DNA of 26,765 nt from B16-G9 sp964400655. GTDB taxonomy: Bacteria > Bacteroidota > Bacteroidia > Bacteroidales > F082. The DNA is taken from NCBI GenBank assembly GCA_964400655.1, contig CAYNVN010000009.1, positions 1-26,765 on the forward strand, in the 5' to 3' direction. Made by a program: the position numbers and the translations under genes. The notes under the pieces are model-generated. The model saw only the letters and a list, made by a program, of their open reading frames with translations, ran no database searches and was not told where the DNA came from. Each line of letters starts with the position of its first letter. Position 1 is the first letter of the stretch. Positions 1-7,609 of this stretch are shown here, one piece after another.

Positions 1-5
1 AAGCG

Positions 6-56
6 TGTCACACTGAGCGTCTGCCTGTCGGCAAGGCAGGTAGTCGAAGTGTGACA
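6..56. repeat. Dispersed inverted-repeat element interrupted by a small hairpin
   Basis: Outer arms TGTCACACT (6-14) and AGTGTGACA (48-56) are a perfect 9-bp inverted repeat. Inside them is a second, independent inverted repeat, CTGCCT (21-26) and AGGCAG (34-39). The outer sequence without the inner hairpin reads GTCACACTGAGCGTAGTCGAAGTGTGAC-like, a dispersed intergenic repeat I recognise from Bacteroidota genomes. The inner 20 bp look inserted into it. No coding capacity. The outer repeat is directly visible; its identity as a known dispersed family is from memory. Confidence 0.7.
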
Positions 57-476
57 ACCCCTGCTTAGGCTGATAATATAACTAAGAAATATTTTTTGAA
101 CAGTCATTTTAAATATTTTACATTTATAACCAACAAGTTAACTTTAAACAACTTCATTCATAACAAACAATTTAAAAAAAATGAATTAATGCGGCTGTCA
201 AATCAGACGGTAATTATTACAATGGCATTTCTCGTAAATATCGTTACATACAAATCCCACCTAAACCTAAAAGAGATTCAGTAATAAAACCATCAATACT
301 ATTGTATGTAAGCGCACTGAAAACAGGAATTGAAAAATGTGATGAATTGATCAGTTTTGTGTTAACATTTTGAATTTCCCTTTTAATGAATTTTGCAAGG
401 ACAATGCCAAAGCAAACAACCTGAATATTCCCGATAGGTGATATCAGATATCAAATTGGAGATTTTTGAAATTTTA
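57..476. other. Gene-poor AT-rich stretch at the left end
   Basis: About 420 bases without a convincing gene. It is AT-rich with long A and T runs. The only structures I can name are a possible degraded reading frame (185-367, listed separately) and a 15-bp palindrome TGATATC-A-GATATCA at 439-453, just downstream of the peptidase gene that ends at 477 on the minus strand. That palindrome has no T-tract on either side and is not a good terminator. A 62-codon open frame from a TTG at 96 has no family resemblance and a low-complexity Asn/Lys/Phe composition. Confidence 0.6.
185..367 (+). pseudogene. Possible degraded coding remnant without start codon
   Basis: Following a TGA at 182-184, a frame stays open for about 60 codons to a TAA at 365-367. 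It has a protein-like composition, including NYYNGISRKYRYIQIPPKPK, then a hydrophobic/charged tail rich in Leu, Lys and Glu. There is no ATG or GTG start in the frame, so if it was ever a gene it is the C-terminal remnant of a longer one. I recognise no family. It could equally be chance in AT-rich DNA; the overlapping frame at 96-284 is no better. Confidence 0.15.
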
Positions 477-1097
477 CTATTTTAAACGTTTTACTTCAGT
501 AAGCGGATGAAACAAATACCATCTTTTATTATCACTATTCTGACACAAATAGCGAATACGTCGCTTAGCTCCTTTTGTGAAACGGCGGCCGGTTTTAATT
601 ACAAACACACTTCCTTCGGGAAGGTCTTCCAAATGAACAACACCTGCTGTTTTTTGCTTGTCATATTTTCTTAACACCCTTATCAGTTCAAGTTCGGAAC
701 TGCTGGTTGCTTTGCTGTTAACAAGGCTTTTAACAATTTCGGTTTTAATATCTTCGGGAAAAATATCAAGGTTGATGAATTGTTGCATTAGCTCACGGTA
801 TTCATTTTTCCATTCAAAACCATGCGGTGCCGAGATTCTGTTTTTGTATTTTTTATAAACAATCAGATGCGCCACCTCGTGAATAAATGTTATCAAAAAT
901 GCATATTGATTCAAGTCGTGATTAACAGATATTTTATGATGAGGTTGATTGATAGGCGGACGGTAATCGCCCAGCTTGGTGCGGCGGCTTCGTGAAATAC
1001 GAAAATGTATTCCGTAACGCACAATGATGTTGCTCACCGGTTTAACCGCTTCTTTTGGAAAGTATTCCGTTAGTATTTCTATTTCTTCACGCGTCAT
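477..1097 (-). CDS. SprT-like zinc metallopeptidase domain protein
   Basis: A 206-residue protein with the zinc peptidase motif HEVAH at residues 73-77 and a downstream His92 in an APHGFEW context. This is the HExxH plus distal His arrangement of SprT/Spartan-like domains, where two motif histidines and the later His bind zinc and Glu74 is the catalytic base. There is no signal peptide, so it should be cytoplasmic. The C-terminal 60 residues are basic, with a single Cys (CQNSD), and may be a nucleic-acid-binding tail. The substrate is unknown; eukaryotic Spartan cleaves DNA-protein crosslinks, but that role is not established for these bacterial proteins. It is the last gene of the envelope operon, 17 bp after the lipid kinase stop. 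The ATG at 1097 is the natural start. Confidence 0.85.
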   Translation of the reverse strand: MTREEIEILTEYFPKEAVKPVSNIIVRYGIHFRISRSRRTKLGDYRPPINQPHHKISVNHDLNQYAFLITFIHEVAHLIVYKKYKNRISAPHGFEWKNEYRELMQQFINLDIFPEDIKTEIVKSLVNSKATSSSELELIRVLRKYDKQKTAGVVHLEDLPEGSVFVIKTGRRFTKGAKRRIRYLCQNSDNKRWYLFHPLTEVKRLK

Positions 1098-1114
1098 ATC
1101 AGTACTGCTTATGC

Positions 1115-2050
1115 TTATGGAACAATCATATTAATTGCCTTGGGTAGCACCTCAAAGTCGAGGGGTGAACTGCCCAGCGATTCTCCGTCGGTTTCAAGGT
1201 TCAGGGCGTGGGGAGGATCGGAAACCACCGTAAAACTTTTTGCCCTGAAACGCTCCACCTCCTTGAGTTTAACAAATGATCCGTCAAAAACATTCTTAAT
1301 ATTGGCCAACACTTTTATTCTGGCTACTTTCCGAATAATGGTCAAATCAAACAATCCGTCATCCGGAATAGCATCCGGCAATAATTTCATTCCGCCACCA
1401 TTAAACCTGCAGATTCCAATGCTTGCAAGAAAAGTGCTGTTGGAATATATTTTCTCGTTTTCAGAGAAAATGGTCAGTTTAGTAGGCTTAAACTGAATTA
1501 AACTCGACAACAAACTGAACATATAAACCATCAATCCGCGGTAGCCCTTTTCTTTTAAGGTATTTACCCTTTTGGCCACCATGGCATCGAACCCCATGCC
1601 TGCAATATTGATAAAATAGCGGCTTTTATTTTCATCATCAAATCTGTACTTTGCTTTCCCGATATCGTGGCTAAAAAGCTTTTTCTTTTTAATCACCTTT
1701 ACCATTTCGGCGTAACCATCAGGCATTTTATGGGTTCTGCCCCAGTCGTTGCCTGTTCCTACCGTAATTACCCCGAGGATGATTTGGGAAGCCACATCCA
1801 TGTGGTTCATAAAAATCCCGTTGATTACTTCGTTAAGGGTTCCGTCGCCGCCCACCGAAATAAAGTTTCTGAAACCGTTTTCAACGGCCTGCCGAACCAG
1901 CTGAATGGCTTGTCGCTGATATTGGGTAACGGCAAAGTCAAAGTCAAAGTTTTCGGCTTCCAGTAAATTTTTTATTTCCGGCCAGTGCTCTTTTCCTTTG
2001 TTGCTTCCCGCTTTGGGATTTACCACCACAAACCATCTATCTTGTTTCAA
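1115..2050 (-). CDS. Diacylglycerol kinase family lipid kinase (YegS/DagK-like)
   Basis: A 311-residue soluble lipid kinase of the DAGK catalytic superfamily. The N-terminal NPKAGSNKG (11-19) and the nucleotide-binding GGDGT at 67-71, followed by NEVINGI, are the family signature. A second half with ETDGE near the C-terminus matches the family's conserved acidic motif. Length is normal for YegS/DagK proteins (about 290-320). It would use ATP to phosphorylate a membrane lipid such as diacylglycerol, or a related acceptor such as a sphingoid base; the sequence does not decide which. The start overlaps the end of the upstream glycosyltransferase gene by 14 bp, pointing to translational coupling inside one operon with two glycosyltransferases, which suggests envelope lipid metabolism. 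Confidence 0.9.
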   Translation of the reverse strand: MKQDRWFVVVNPKAGSNKGKEHWPEIKNLLEAENFDFDFAVTQYQRQAIQLVRQAVENGFRNFISVGGDGTLNEVINGIFMNHMDVASQIILGVITVGTGNDWGRTHKMPDGYAEMVKVIKKKKLFSHDIGKAKYRFDDENKSRYFINIAGMGFDAMVAKRVNTLKEKGYRGLMVYMFSLLSSLIQFKPTKLTIFSENEKIYSNSTFLASIGICRFNGGGMKLLPDAIPDDGLFDLTIIRKVARIKVLANIKNVFDGSFVKLKEVERFRAKSFTVVSDPPHALNLETDGESLGSSPLDFEVLPKAINMIVP

Positions 2051-3059
2051 AATGTTCCTCCAGTTTTTGTTTAACCTGTTGGGGTGTTATCTCCGTCATG
2101 CAATGGCAGCTCCCGCCTTTTCGGCAATCGTCACAAAAAATATCTTTTACCAGATAACCGGCTTTAGGCCCTAAGGGTGCCCACCGTTTGGGGTGCATCG
2201 GTTTTATGGGCGGATAAATGCCAAGGGCAACTATTCCGGTTGCGGCGGCAATGTGTAGCGGGCCGGTACTGGCAGCCACCAATCCGTCGCAACGGGCAAT
2301 AAATGCAATAAACTGCTTTAACGACATGGTGCCGCTGATATCGGTAACATTTTTTTTGTTCAGGTTAAAATGGTTTCTGAACAACTTACCCTCCTCTTCG
2401 GTTCCCGAAATAAAAATTCTGTACTTCTCTTCGGGAAGCAGATCAATTAATTTGCTGAAATTATCCAACCCCCATTCTCTTGCGCTGCCTTTTGATTTGG
2501 GATGAAGAATCAGGTTTTTTTTATCCGGATCGAGCTGCCGGGCCAATGTTTTTTCCGGTACCGGAATTTTTGTAAATCCGTAATATTTTGTTAGCTCGTT
2601 AAGTTCCGGTATTGCCGTATATCCCAGTGGTTTTAATAATTTTAAATTGAGTTGTGCTTCGTGCAGTTCCGAGCGTTTCCGCGAAAATATTACCGGTTTG
2701 TTGCAGCTGTTTAAATGATAAATTCTGCCTGCGGTTCCTATGCGGATTTTAATGCCTGCCTTTTTTGCAAGCGTTGCAATTAGCGGATTGGGGAAAACAT
2801 GAATGATTACATCGGCGTTTAATGCTTTGAATTTTTCGATTTGTTGCCGTTGGTCGGAAAGCTGTTCAATTTCGTCCATGTTTACAAACCGGTCCACAAA
2901 TTCCGAACAGGCTGTTACCTCTTTTGTATAAGAACGTCCCAGAAACAAAACCTTACATTTTGGAAAAAGCTCCTTTAGTACACCTGCCACGGGCAGGGTT
3001 AATACAACATCTCCAATGCTGTCGGTACGGCTGATGATTATGGTTTCGGGGGTTGTCAT
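2037..3059 (-). CDS. Glycosyltransferase family 9 (ADP-heptose:LPS heptosyltransferase-like)
   Basis: A 340-residue GT-B enzyme of family GT9. The N-terminal RTDSIGDVVLTLP (11-23) holds the conserved Asp13 that acts as catalytic base in WaaC/WaaF-type heptosyltransferases. The C-terminal donor-binding half has HPKSKGSAREW (186-196) and ASTGPLHIAAATG (263-275). It should add a heptose or similar sugar from a nucleotide donor to lipopolysaccharide core at the cytoplasmic face of the inner membrane. The C-terminal tail has four closely spaced cysteines (309, 312, 318, 320), as often seen in GT9 proteins. Its ATG overlaps the upstream stop in TAATG, and its end overlaps the lipid kinase start by 14 bp. 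The donor sugar is inferred from the family only. Confidence 0.92.
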   Translation of the reverse strand: MTTPETIIISRTDSIGDVVLTLPVAGVLKELFPKCKVLFLGRSYTKEVTACSEFVDRFVNMDEIEQLSDQRQQIEKFKALNADVIIHVFPNPLIATLAKKAGIKIRIGTAGRIYHLNSCNKPVIFSRKRSELHEAQLNLKLLKPLGYTAIPELNELTKYYGFTKIPVPEKTLARQLDPDKKNLILHPKSKGSAREWGLDNFSKLIDLLPEEKYRIFISGTEEEGKLFRNHFNLNKKNVTDISGTMSLKQFIAFIARCDGLVAASTGPLHIAAATGIVALGIYPPIKPMHPKRWAPLGPKAGYLVKDIFCDDCRKGGSCHCMTEITPQQVKQKLEEHFETR

Positions 3060-3817
3060 TAACGTTTGTTTTTATACAAATTTCTTAGTTTTTTGTACTT
3101 TTTATAAGTAGCTCCTGCCGAAATACGGCAAACCGTAAATCCTGCCTTTCCATCTAAAAATCCAAGCAAAATAAAATAGTCACGAATAAATTTAACCACG
3201 GGGCTGAGCCACACTTTTAACAGGGGTGCCCTTTTGCCGTTGTTAAAATCGGATTGGGCCACAATGGTGGTGAATTTTTCTACCTGCCGGTGATGCTGTT
3301 CAACGGAGTGATAGCTGTAATGCAATAAATCTCCCTTAAGGTGTTTAACAACCGATCCCTGTTCCAATTGGTATTTGTCGTGTGGATTATTACCACTCCA
3401 CCGGCCTTTCCGTGCATCAAAAAGACGGAGTTTCCGGTCGGGGTACCAACCGCAATGCCGTATCCATGTGCCGCAATAGTTGGTGAGACGGTTCATGGTG
3501 TAACCATCGGCATCCCAATTGTTTTTTACCTTTAAAACCGATTTTTTAAGGGTTTCCGAAAGTGCTTCATCCGCGTCAAGCGATAAAATATATGGGGATG
3601 AGGCATACGTGATGGCCCTGTTTTTTTGTTGGATATGGCCGTCAAATTTGTGGGTAAAAAATTTAACCCCGTGCTTTTTGCATATCTCTTCTGTCCGGTC
3701 GTCAGAAAACGAATCCAGCACAACAATCTCATCGGCAACCTCTTTTACCGAAAGGAGGCAGCGCTCAATGTTCATCTCTTCGTTATAGGTGATAATGACT
3801 ACCGAAAGTTTTATCAT
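3059..3817 (-). CDS. Glycosyltransferase family 2, LPS core type (WaaE/KdtX-like)
   Basis: A GT-A fold glycosyltransferase of 252 residues from the chosen start. The N-terminus MIKLSVVIITYNEEMNIERC is the typical GT2 nucleotide-binding strand; Asp35 in VVLDSFSDD and the DAD triad at 81-83 are the donor- and metal-binding acids. The later CGWYPDRKLRLF stretch is typical of the WaaE/KdtX subfamily that adds a sugar to the LPS inner core. A longer frame begins at a TTG at 3838, but a promoter-like TACTTTTG lies over that TTG, so the ATG at 3817 is preferred. First gene of the operon; its stop overlaps the next ATG. Confidence 0.92.
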   Translation of the reverse strand: MIKLSVVIITYNEEMNIERCLLSVKEVADEIVVLDSFSDDRTEEICKKHGVKFFTHKFDGHIQQKNRAITYASSPYILSLDADEALSETLKKSVLKVKNNWDADGYTMNRLTNYCGTWIRHCGWYPDRKLRLFDARKGRWSGNNPHDKYQLEQGSVVKHLKGDLLHYSYHSVEQHHRQVEKFTTIVAQSDFNNGKRAPLLKVWLSPVVKFIRDYFILLGFLDGKAGFTVCRISAGATYKKYKKLRNLYKNKR

Positions 3818-3835
3818 GGGTACGGGTTTGAAAAT

Positions 3836-3865
3836 CAAAAGTAGTGTTTTTTAAGATTTACAAAA
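3836..3865 (-). promoter_or_regulatory. Candidate Bacteroidota-type promoter of the glycosyltransferase operon
   Basis: Read on the minus strand, TTTTG (3865-3861) is followed after 17 bases by TACTTTTG (3843-3836), an exact match to the TAnnTTTG minus-7 box known from Bacteroides. Transcription would start near 3829, about a dozen bases before the ATG at 3817. This supports that ATG over the upstream TTG. The spacing is somewhat shorter than the published Bacteroides consensus. Confidence 0.5.
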
Positions 3866-3933
3866 CCGGTTGGTGTATTGAAAGATATTAAACTGTATGC
3901 CCGGCTTTTCATTGATGCGTGGAAATATATGTG

Positions 3934-6516
3934 TTACAACTGTGTTGCCAGCACACCGGTTTTTTTCCATGACCTAACCCCGCCGTTCATGTCGAACACC
4001 TGAATATGGAAAATGTATATACCTGCCGGAGCTTTTGTGTTGTCGTCGGTAAGCCCGTCCCAGCTTACACTGCCTGAAGTGCCGCCAAGTTCATGGTCGG
4101 TTAAGTGGCGTATCATCCTTCCGTTTTGGTTGTAAACATTAATTTTGATATTGGTGCAGGGTTGGTTAAAACGATAATTGATATTAATAACATCGTTGTG
4201 GCCGTCGTTATCGGGCGAAAACAGTTCGGGTTCAACGGTTATTTCACCGGTTGGGGTTTCGGATGAAATCCATTGAGAGTTTTGATATCCGGGAGTTCCG
4301 AATCCGACACTTTCGGCTGCCGAATGCCAGTTGTTGGAATCGTTGGAGGGGCTGTTTGGATTAATGCGTTCCAAAGCCACTCCGTCGAAATAATTTAGTA
4401 ACGGGTATTGCATGTTTTCGTTGTAGGCAAACGCATCAATTATGGTATTGTCTTTTGTTGAAAACAGTACCGTTCCCGATTGGTTATTGTACGCCGGAAA
4501 AGGATCAACTTTCCAAAAAGCATCAGGGGCGGAGGTGTAATACTGAGCTATTACCGTTTCGGGCGATTTGGTAAGTACAAGGTAGCTGCCGGGAATGAAC
4601 AATAGCTGTTCGCCCGCAACGGGAAAGTAAATCGTGTCGGGCGGATTGGGCGGGCTGACTTTTATCGTTCCTATGTTGCAGTGGCTTAAATCAACCACTT
4701 TTCCGGAACGGTTGTAAAGTTCCACGTAATCTGTTCCGTTGCTTAACGGGTTGAACAATATTTCGTTGATGACAACATCTCCCGGCTCTAAGGTTTCGGG
4801 AATCCCGAACGAAACCTCAAGCATGTTTCCGGGGTGCAGCCCCATGCAATTGGCAACACCGGCATCTATTTTCAAAGTGTAAAACATGCCTGTTGAAAAC
4901 TCATTATCAAAATAGAGTTCGGCTTTTTGCGGTTCGGTTTCGTCGGTAAATACTGCAGCCGGATGCCCGATGCCGTTATCGACCGTGTAAAAGGTTTTGT
5001 TTTTAATGGTTGCCGCATCCATGGCCTGGTTAAACCAAATACGAAGCACATCGTTGCCGGTAAGCTCAAACCGGGTAATTTCGGGTAACAGCAGGGAATC
5101 GGCAAAAACCGAGTTTTGTTCACCGGGCGTACCTCCGTAACTGCTTATCGAAGCCCGCCAGTTATCATATCCGGCACAAACATTTTCGGGGTTTATCTGC
5201 TCAATCGACCAGCCGCCTTCCTCTTTTTCAGGGTCGTGATACCAGTTTTTGTTGTAGCTCACCCTGCTTATTTCATCACCTTTGTTATTTAAAAGCGTTA
5301 AGGTTTGCCCCGAGTTTGTCAACGAAAAACTGCTGAACCCGTAAAAGTCGCCAAAGTTGGCAAAATCGTTGGCAGCCTCCTCTTTGCCGGTTATCAGATA
5401 TCCGTTTGGTTTGATGACGATGTTTTGAAAATCTTTTTCCGATGTGCCGATAATAAGTTTCCAGCCATCCAGCGAAATGGCCTGGCTTGTTCTGTTAAAC
5501 AGTTCGATATATTCATATTTGGGCAAACCTATGGAGGGTGAAGGGTCGGGATAAAGCTCATTAAAAACAACATCGAATTTTACGGCCTTGTACCACGAAA
5601 AGTTTGTGCTATACGGAGCCATAATGTTTCCGGCAGGATCGCTGATGTTTGAAACCGACAGCGTGTAATTAATACCGTTTTGAAATTTATTTGAAAAAGT
5701 GAGCATTACAACGGCTCCCGACGATACAACCGTAACGGGATGCCCGATGCCTTTATCCACCTGATAACAGGTTAAAACATTTGCGCTGTTTTGGTCCACC
5801 GCTTCGTTAAAGGTGATGGTAAGCGTTGAATCGGTATTTGCTTGCGTTGACAATGGTTCGGGCGGAGTGGTATCGACAACAATTTCGCCGACATACACAT
5901 CATCCTGGTAAAATTTAGCGGCATTGCTTTTGGTGTATTTTGCCAAAAAGCCGAACCGGCCCGGTTGTAAAGGATCGCCATCTGTTCCGGCTGCATCGGG
6001 AATATAATTGCCGTTACCGTTTTTGTCAACAAAAATTTTCCAGTTACCGGCAGTATCGCGTGTTACCTTTATGTTTAAAGCAAATGATGAGGCAATCAAT
6101 CCGTCTGTTCCCCTGCATATTGAAGTAACCGTTTCGCCCTCCTGTTTAAAAAGTTCGATGGCATCGCTGCTGCCCGACTCTCCAAATTGCAAAAAATATC
6201 CCTGTAGCGGCTCCGTTAAATTTTGATGGCTGCTTATTAAATAAACCCTGCCGTTGTTGTTTAATGACGGCGAAAACGATTGTTTAATCCAAAAGCGCCA
6301 TTCGCAGCTGCCGGTACATACAACAGGGGTTGATAAATATGCTGTTCCCTGTGCCGTATCGTTTAATTGCAATTGAAAACTGCTGTTGACTTTAAACTTG
6401 TTATTTGTGCCCGACCACTCCGGATTTTGGGTGAAATCGCCATCGGAAAAATTGTCGATTAACTGGGCATTTGCTATTAATGGCAGCCAGAGTAACAATA
6501 GTATTAGCCGTTTCAT
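3934..6516 (-). CDS. Secreted lamin-tail/Ig-like repeat protein with T9SS-type C-terminal domain
   Basis: An 860-residue exported protein starting at the ATG at 6516, directly followed by a signal peptide (MKRLILLLLWLPLIANA, cleavage before Gln18). The longer frame upstream lacks signal-peptide character. Order of domains: an N-terminal jelly-roll-like region (about 20-210); an Ig-like domain opening with DTTPPEPLS (about 213-308); a lamin-tail domain with FNELYPDPSPS and YIELFNR; a second Ig-like domain (about 470-570); a second lamin-tail domain with VVINEILFNPLSNGTDYVEL; then a C-terminal domain (about 760-860) with FSPDNDGHNDVININY, PAGIYIFHIQV and GVLATQL, resembling the CHU_C/FlgD-like sorting domains used by T9SS. 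It is likely a surface or secreted adhesin-like protein with no enzymatic motif seen. It stands alone and is divergent from asd. Confidence 0.85.
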   Translation of the reverse strand: MKRLILLLLWLPLIANAQLIDNFSDGDFTQNPEWSGTNNKFKVNSSFQLQLNDTAQGTAYLSTPVVCTGSCEWRFWIKQSFSPSLNNNGRVYLISSHQNLTEPLQGYFLQFGESGSSDAIELFKQEGETVTSICRGTDGLIASSFALNIKVTRDTAGNWKIFVDKNGNGNYIPDAAGTDGDPLQPGRFGFLAKYTKSNAAKFYQDDVYVGEIVVDTTPPEPLSTQANTDSTLTITFNEAVDQNSANVLTCYQVDKGIGHPVTVVSSGAVVMLTFSNKFQNGINYTLSVSNISDPAGNIMAPYSTNFSWYKAVKFDVVFNELYPDPSPSIGLPKYEYIELFNRTSQAISLDGWKLIIGTSEKDFQNIVIKPNGYLITGKEEAANDFANFGDFYGFSSFSLTNSGQTLTLLNNKGDEISRVSYNKNWYHDPEKEEGGWSIEQINPENVCAGYDNWRASISSYGGTPGEQNSVFADSLLLPEITRFELTGNDVLRIWFNQAMDAATIKNKTFYTVDNGIGHPAAVFTDETEPQKAELYFDNEFSTGMFYTLKIDAGVANCMGLHPGNMLEVSFGIPETLEPGDVVINEILFNPLSNGTDYVELYNRSGKVVDLSHCNIGTIKVSPPNPPDTIYFPVAGEQLLFIPGSYLVLTKSPETVIAQYYTSAPDAFWKVDPFPAYNNQSGTVLFSTKDNTIIDAFAYNENMQYPLLNYFDGVALERINPNSPSNDSNNWHSAAESVGFGTPGYQNSQWISSETPTGEITVEPELFSPDNDGHNDVININYRFNQPCTNIKINVYNQNGRMIRHLTDHELGGTSGSVSWDGLTDDNTKAPAGIYIFHIQVFDMNGGVRSWKKTGVLATQL

Positions 6517-6551
6517 TATTTTGGTAATTTTGCGCAGCGGAATTGATGAGT

Positions 6552-6559
6552 TAAAGGTA
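6552..6559 (-). promoter_or_regulatory. Weak minus-7-like box upstream of the lamin-tail protein
   Basis: Minus-strand TACCTTTA differs from TAnnTTTG by one base and lies 35 bases before the ATG at 6516. No clear minus-33 TTTG is present, so this is only a candidate. It lies in the 100-bp region shared with the divergent asd gene. Confidence 0.25.
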
Positions 6560-6616
6560 AAAAGATTTTGTAAAACCGAAAAACGGATTGCGGTAAATTG
6601 ATTAAAAACTGATGTG

Positions 6617-7609
6617 ATGAAAATTGCTGTAGTGGGTGCCACGGGGCTGGTAGGCAGGGAAATGATAAAGGTAATAGAAGCGTTTGATCTTGATGTGGAA
6701 ACCCTCTATCCGGTGGCTTCTTCCGGGTCGATAGGAAAAACGGTTTTTTTCAGAAACGATGCGCTGCCGGTAATATCCATTGATGAGGTTATTGCTCACA
6801 AACCCGATATTGCCATTTTTTCCGCCGGTGCGGAAGTGTCGAAAAAACAGGCTCCGGTTTTTGCCGAAGCCGGAATAACGGTAATTGATAACTCTTCGGC
6901 ATGGCGGATGGATAATGATGTTCCGCTGGTGGTACCCGAGATTAATGCAAACATCCTTACCAAAAACGATAAAATAATTGCAAATCCCAACTGTTCTACC
7001 ATTCAGCTGGTGATGGTGCTTGCTCCGTTGCAAAAAAAATACGGCATAAAAAGGGTGGTGGTTTCCACCTATCAGTCGGTAACCGGAAGCGGGGTAAAAG
7101 CGGTTGAACAGTTGTTGAATGAACGGGCCGGAAAAAGCGGTATTAAGGTTTATCCCCACAGTATCGATTTAAACGTGCTGCCCCATGCCGGCAGTTTTGA
7201 CGAAAACGGTTACACCACCGAAGAGGTAAAACTGGTTAACGAAACCCAAAAAATACTGAATGCCCATATTCCGCTTACGGCAACGGCGGCAAGGGTTCCG
7301 GTAACGGGAGGCCATTCGGAAGCGGTTAACATTGAATTGAAAAAGAAATTTGAAATAAACGAAATCCGTGAGCTGCTTGCCGCAACTAAAGGGGTTGTTT
7401 TAAAAGATGATCCTGAAAACAATGTTTACCCCATGCCCATACACTCCAAAGGAAAAAACGAAGTGTTTGTAGGCCGTATCCGTCGGGATTATTCACTGGA
7501 AAACGGACTTAATTTATGGATTGTTGCCGATAATATCCGTAAAGGTGCAGCCACCAATGCCGTGCAAATTGCCGCATGGCTGATGCAAAACAATTTAACA
7601 GGGAAGTAA
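6617..7609 (+). CDS. asd: Aspartate-semialdehyde dehydrogenase
   Basis: A 330-residue cytoplasmic enzyme that reduces L-aspartyl-4-phosphate with NADPH to aspartate semialdehyde, the branch-point precursor of lysine/diaminopimelate, threonine and methionine. The Rossmann GATGLVG (7-13) binds NADP. The active-site Cys126 is in IANPNCSTIQ, and SVTGSGVKAVEQL follows. PVTGGHSEAVNIE carries the conserved substrate-binding region. Full length for the family. The frame begins with GTG-ATG at 6614-6619; the ATG at 6617 gives the standard MKIAVVGATG start. The stop TAA (7607-7609) touches the TTG start of ribF, so the two are probably co-transcribed. Confidence 0.96.
   Translation: MKIAVVGATGLVGREMIKVIEAFDLDVETLYPVASSGSIGKTVFFRNDALPVISIDEVIAHKPDIAIFSAGAEVSKKQAPVFAEAGITVIDNSSAWRMDNDVPLVVPEINANILTKNDKIIANPNCSTIQLVMVLAPLQKKYGIKRVVVSTYQSVTGSGVKAVEQLLNERAGKSGIKVYPHSIDLNVLPHAGSFDENGYTTEEVKLVNETQKILNAHIPLTATAARVPVTGGHSEAVNIELKKKFEINEIRELLAATKGVVLKDDPENNVYPMPIHSKGKNEVFVGRIRRDYSLENGLNLWIVADNIRKGAATNAVQIAAWLMQNNLTGK

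Noticed and set aside
96..284. 62-codon frame from TTG at 96
   Set aside because: Asn/Lys/Phe-rich composition expected from AT-rich DNA, no recognisable domain, and no promoter or ribosome-binding site.
439..453. Palindrome TGATATC-A-GATATCA as terminator of the SprT-like gene
   Set aside because: The stem is AT-rich, has essentially no loop for a hairpin, and no T-tract follows on the minus strand.
2343..3000. Cysteine cluster of the GT9 tail (and gene as a whole) as a novel metal-binding fusion
   Set aside because: Closely spaced Cys residues at the C-terminus are, as I recall, frequent in GT9 proteins, so this is not evidence of a fusion or new function.
3818..3838. Seven-residue N-terminal extension of the GT2 protein from TTG 3838
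   Set aside because: The TTG lies in the promoter-like TACTTTTG box, and the ATG at 3817 gives the canonical GT2 N-terminus.
6517..6642. 42-residue N-terminal extension of the lamin-tail protein
   Set aside because: It would bury the signal peptide inside the protein and run into the asd start; the ATG at 6516 begins a textbook signal peptide.
6602..7159. 185-codon minus-strand frame opposite asd
   Set aside because: Lies antisense within the strongly supported asd gene; the product (Phe-, His-, Arg- and Tyr-rich) has no family features and is a mirror of the coding frame's composition.
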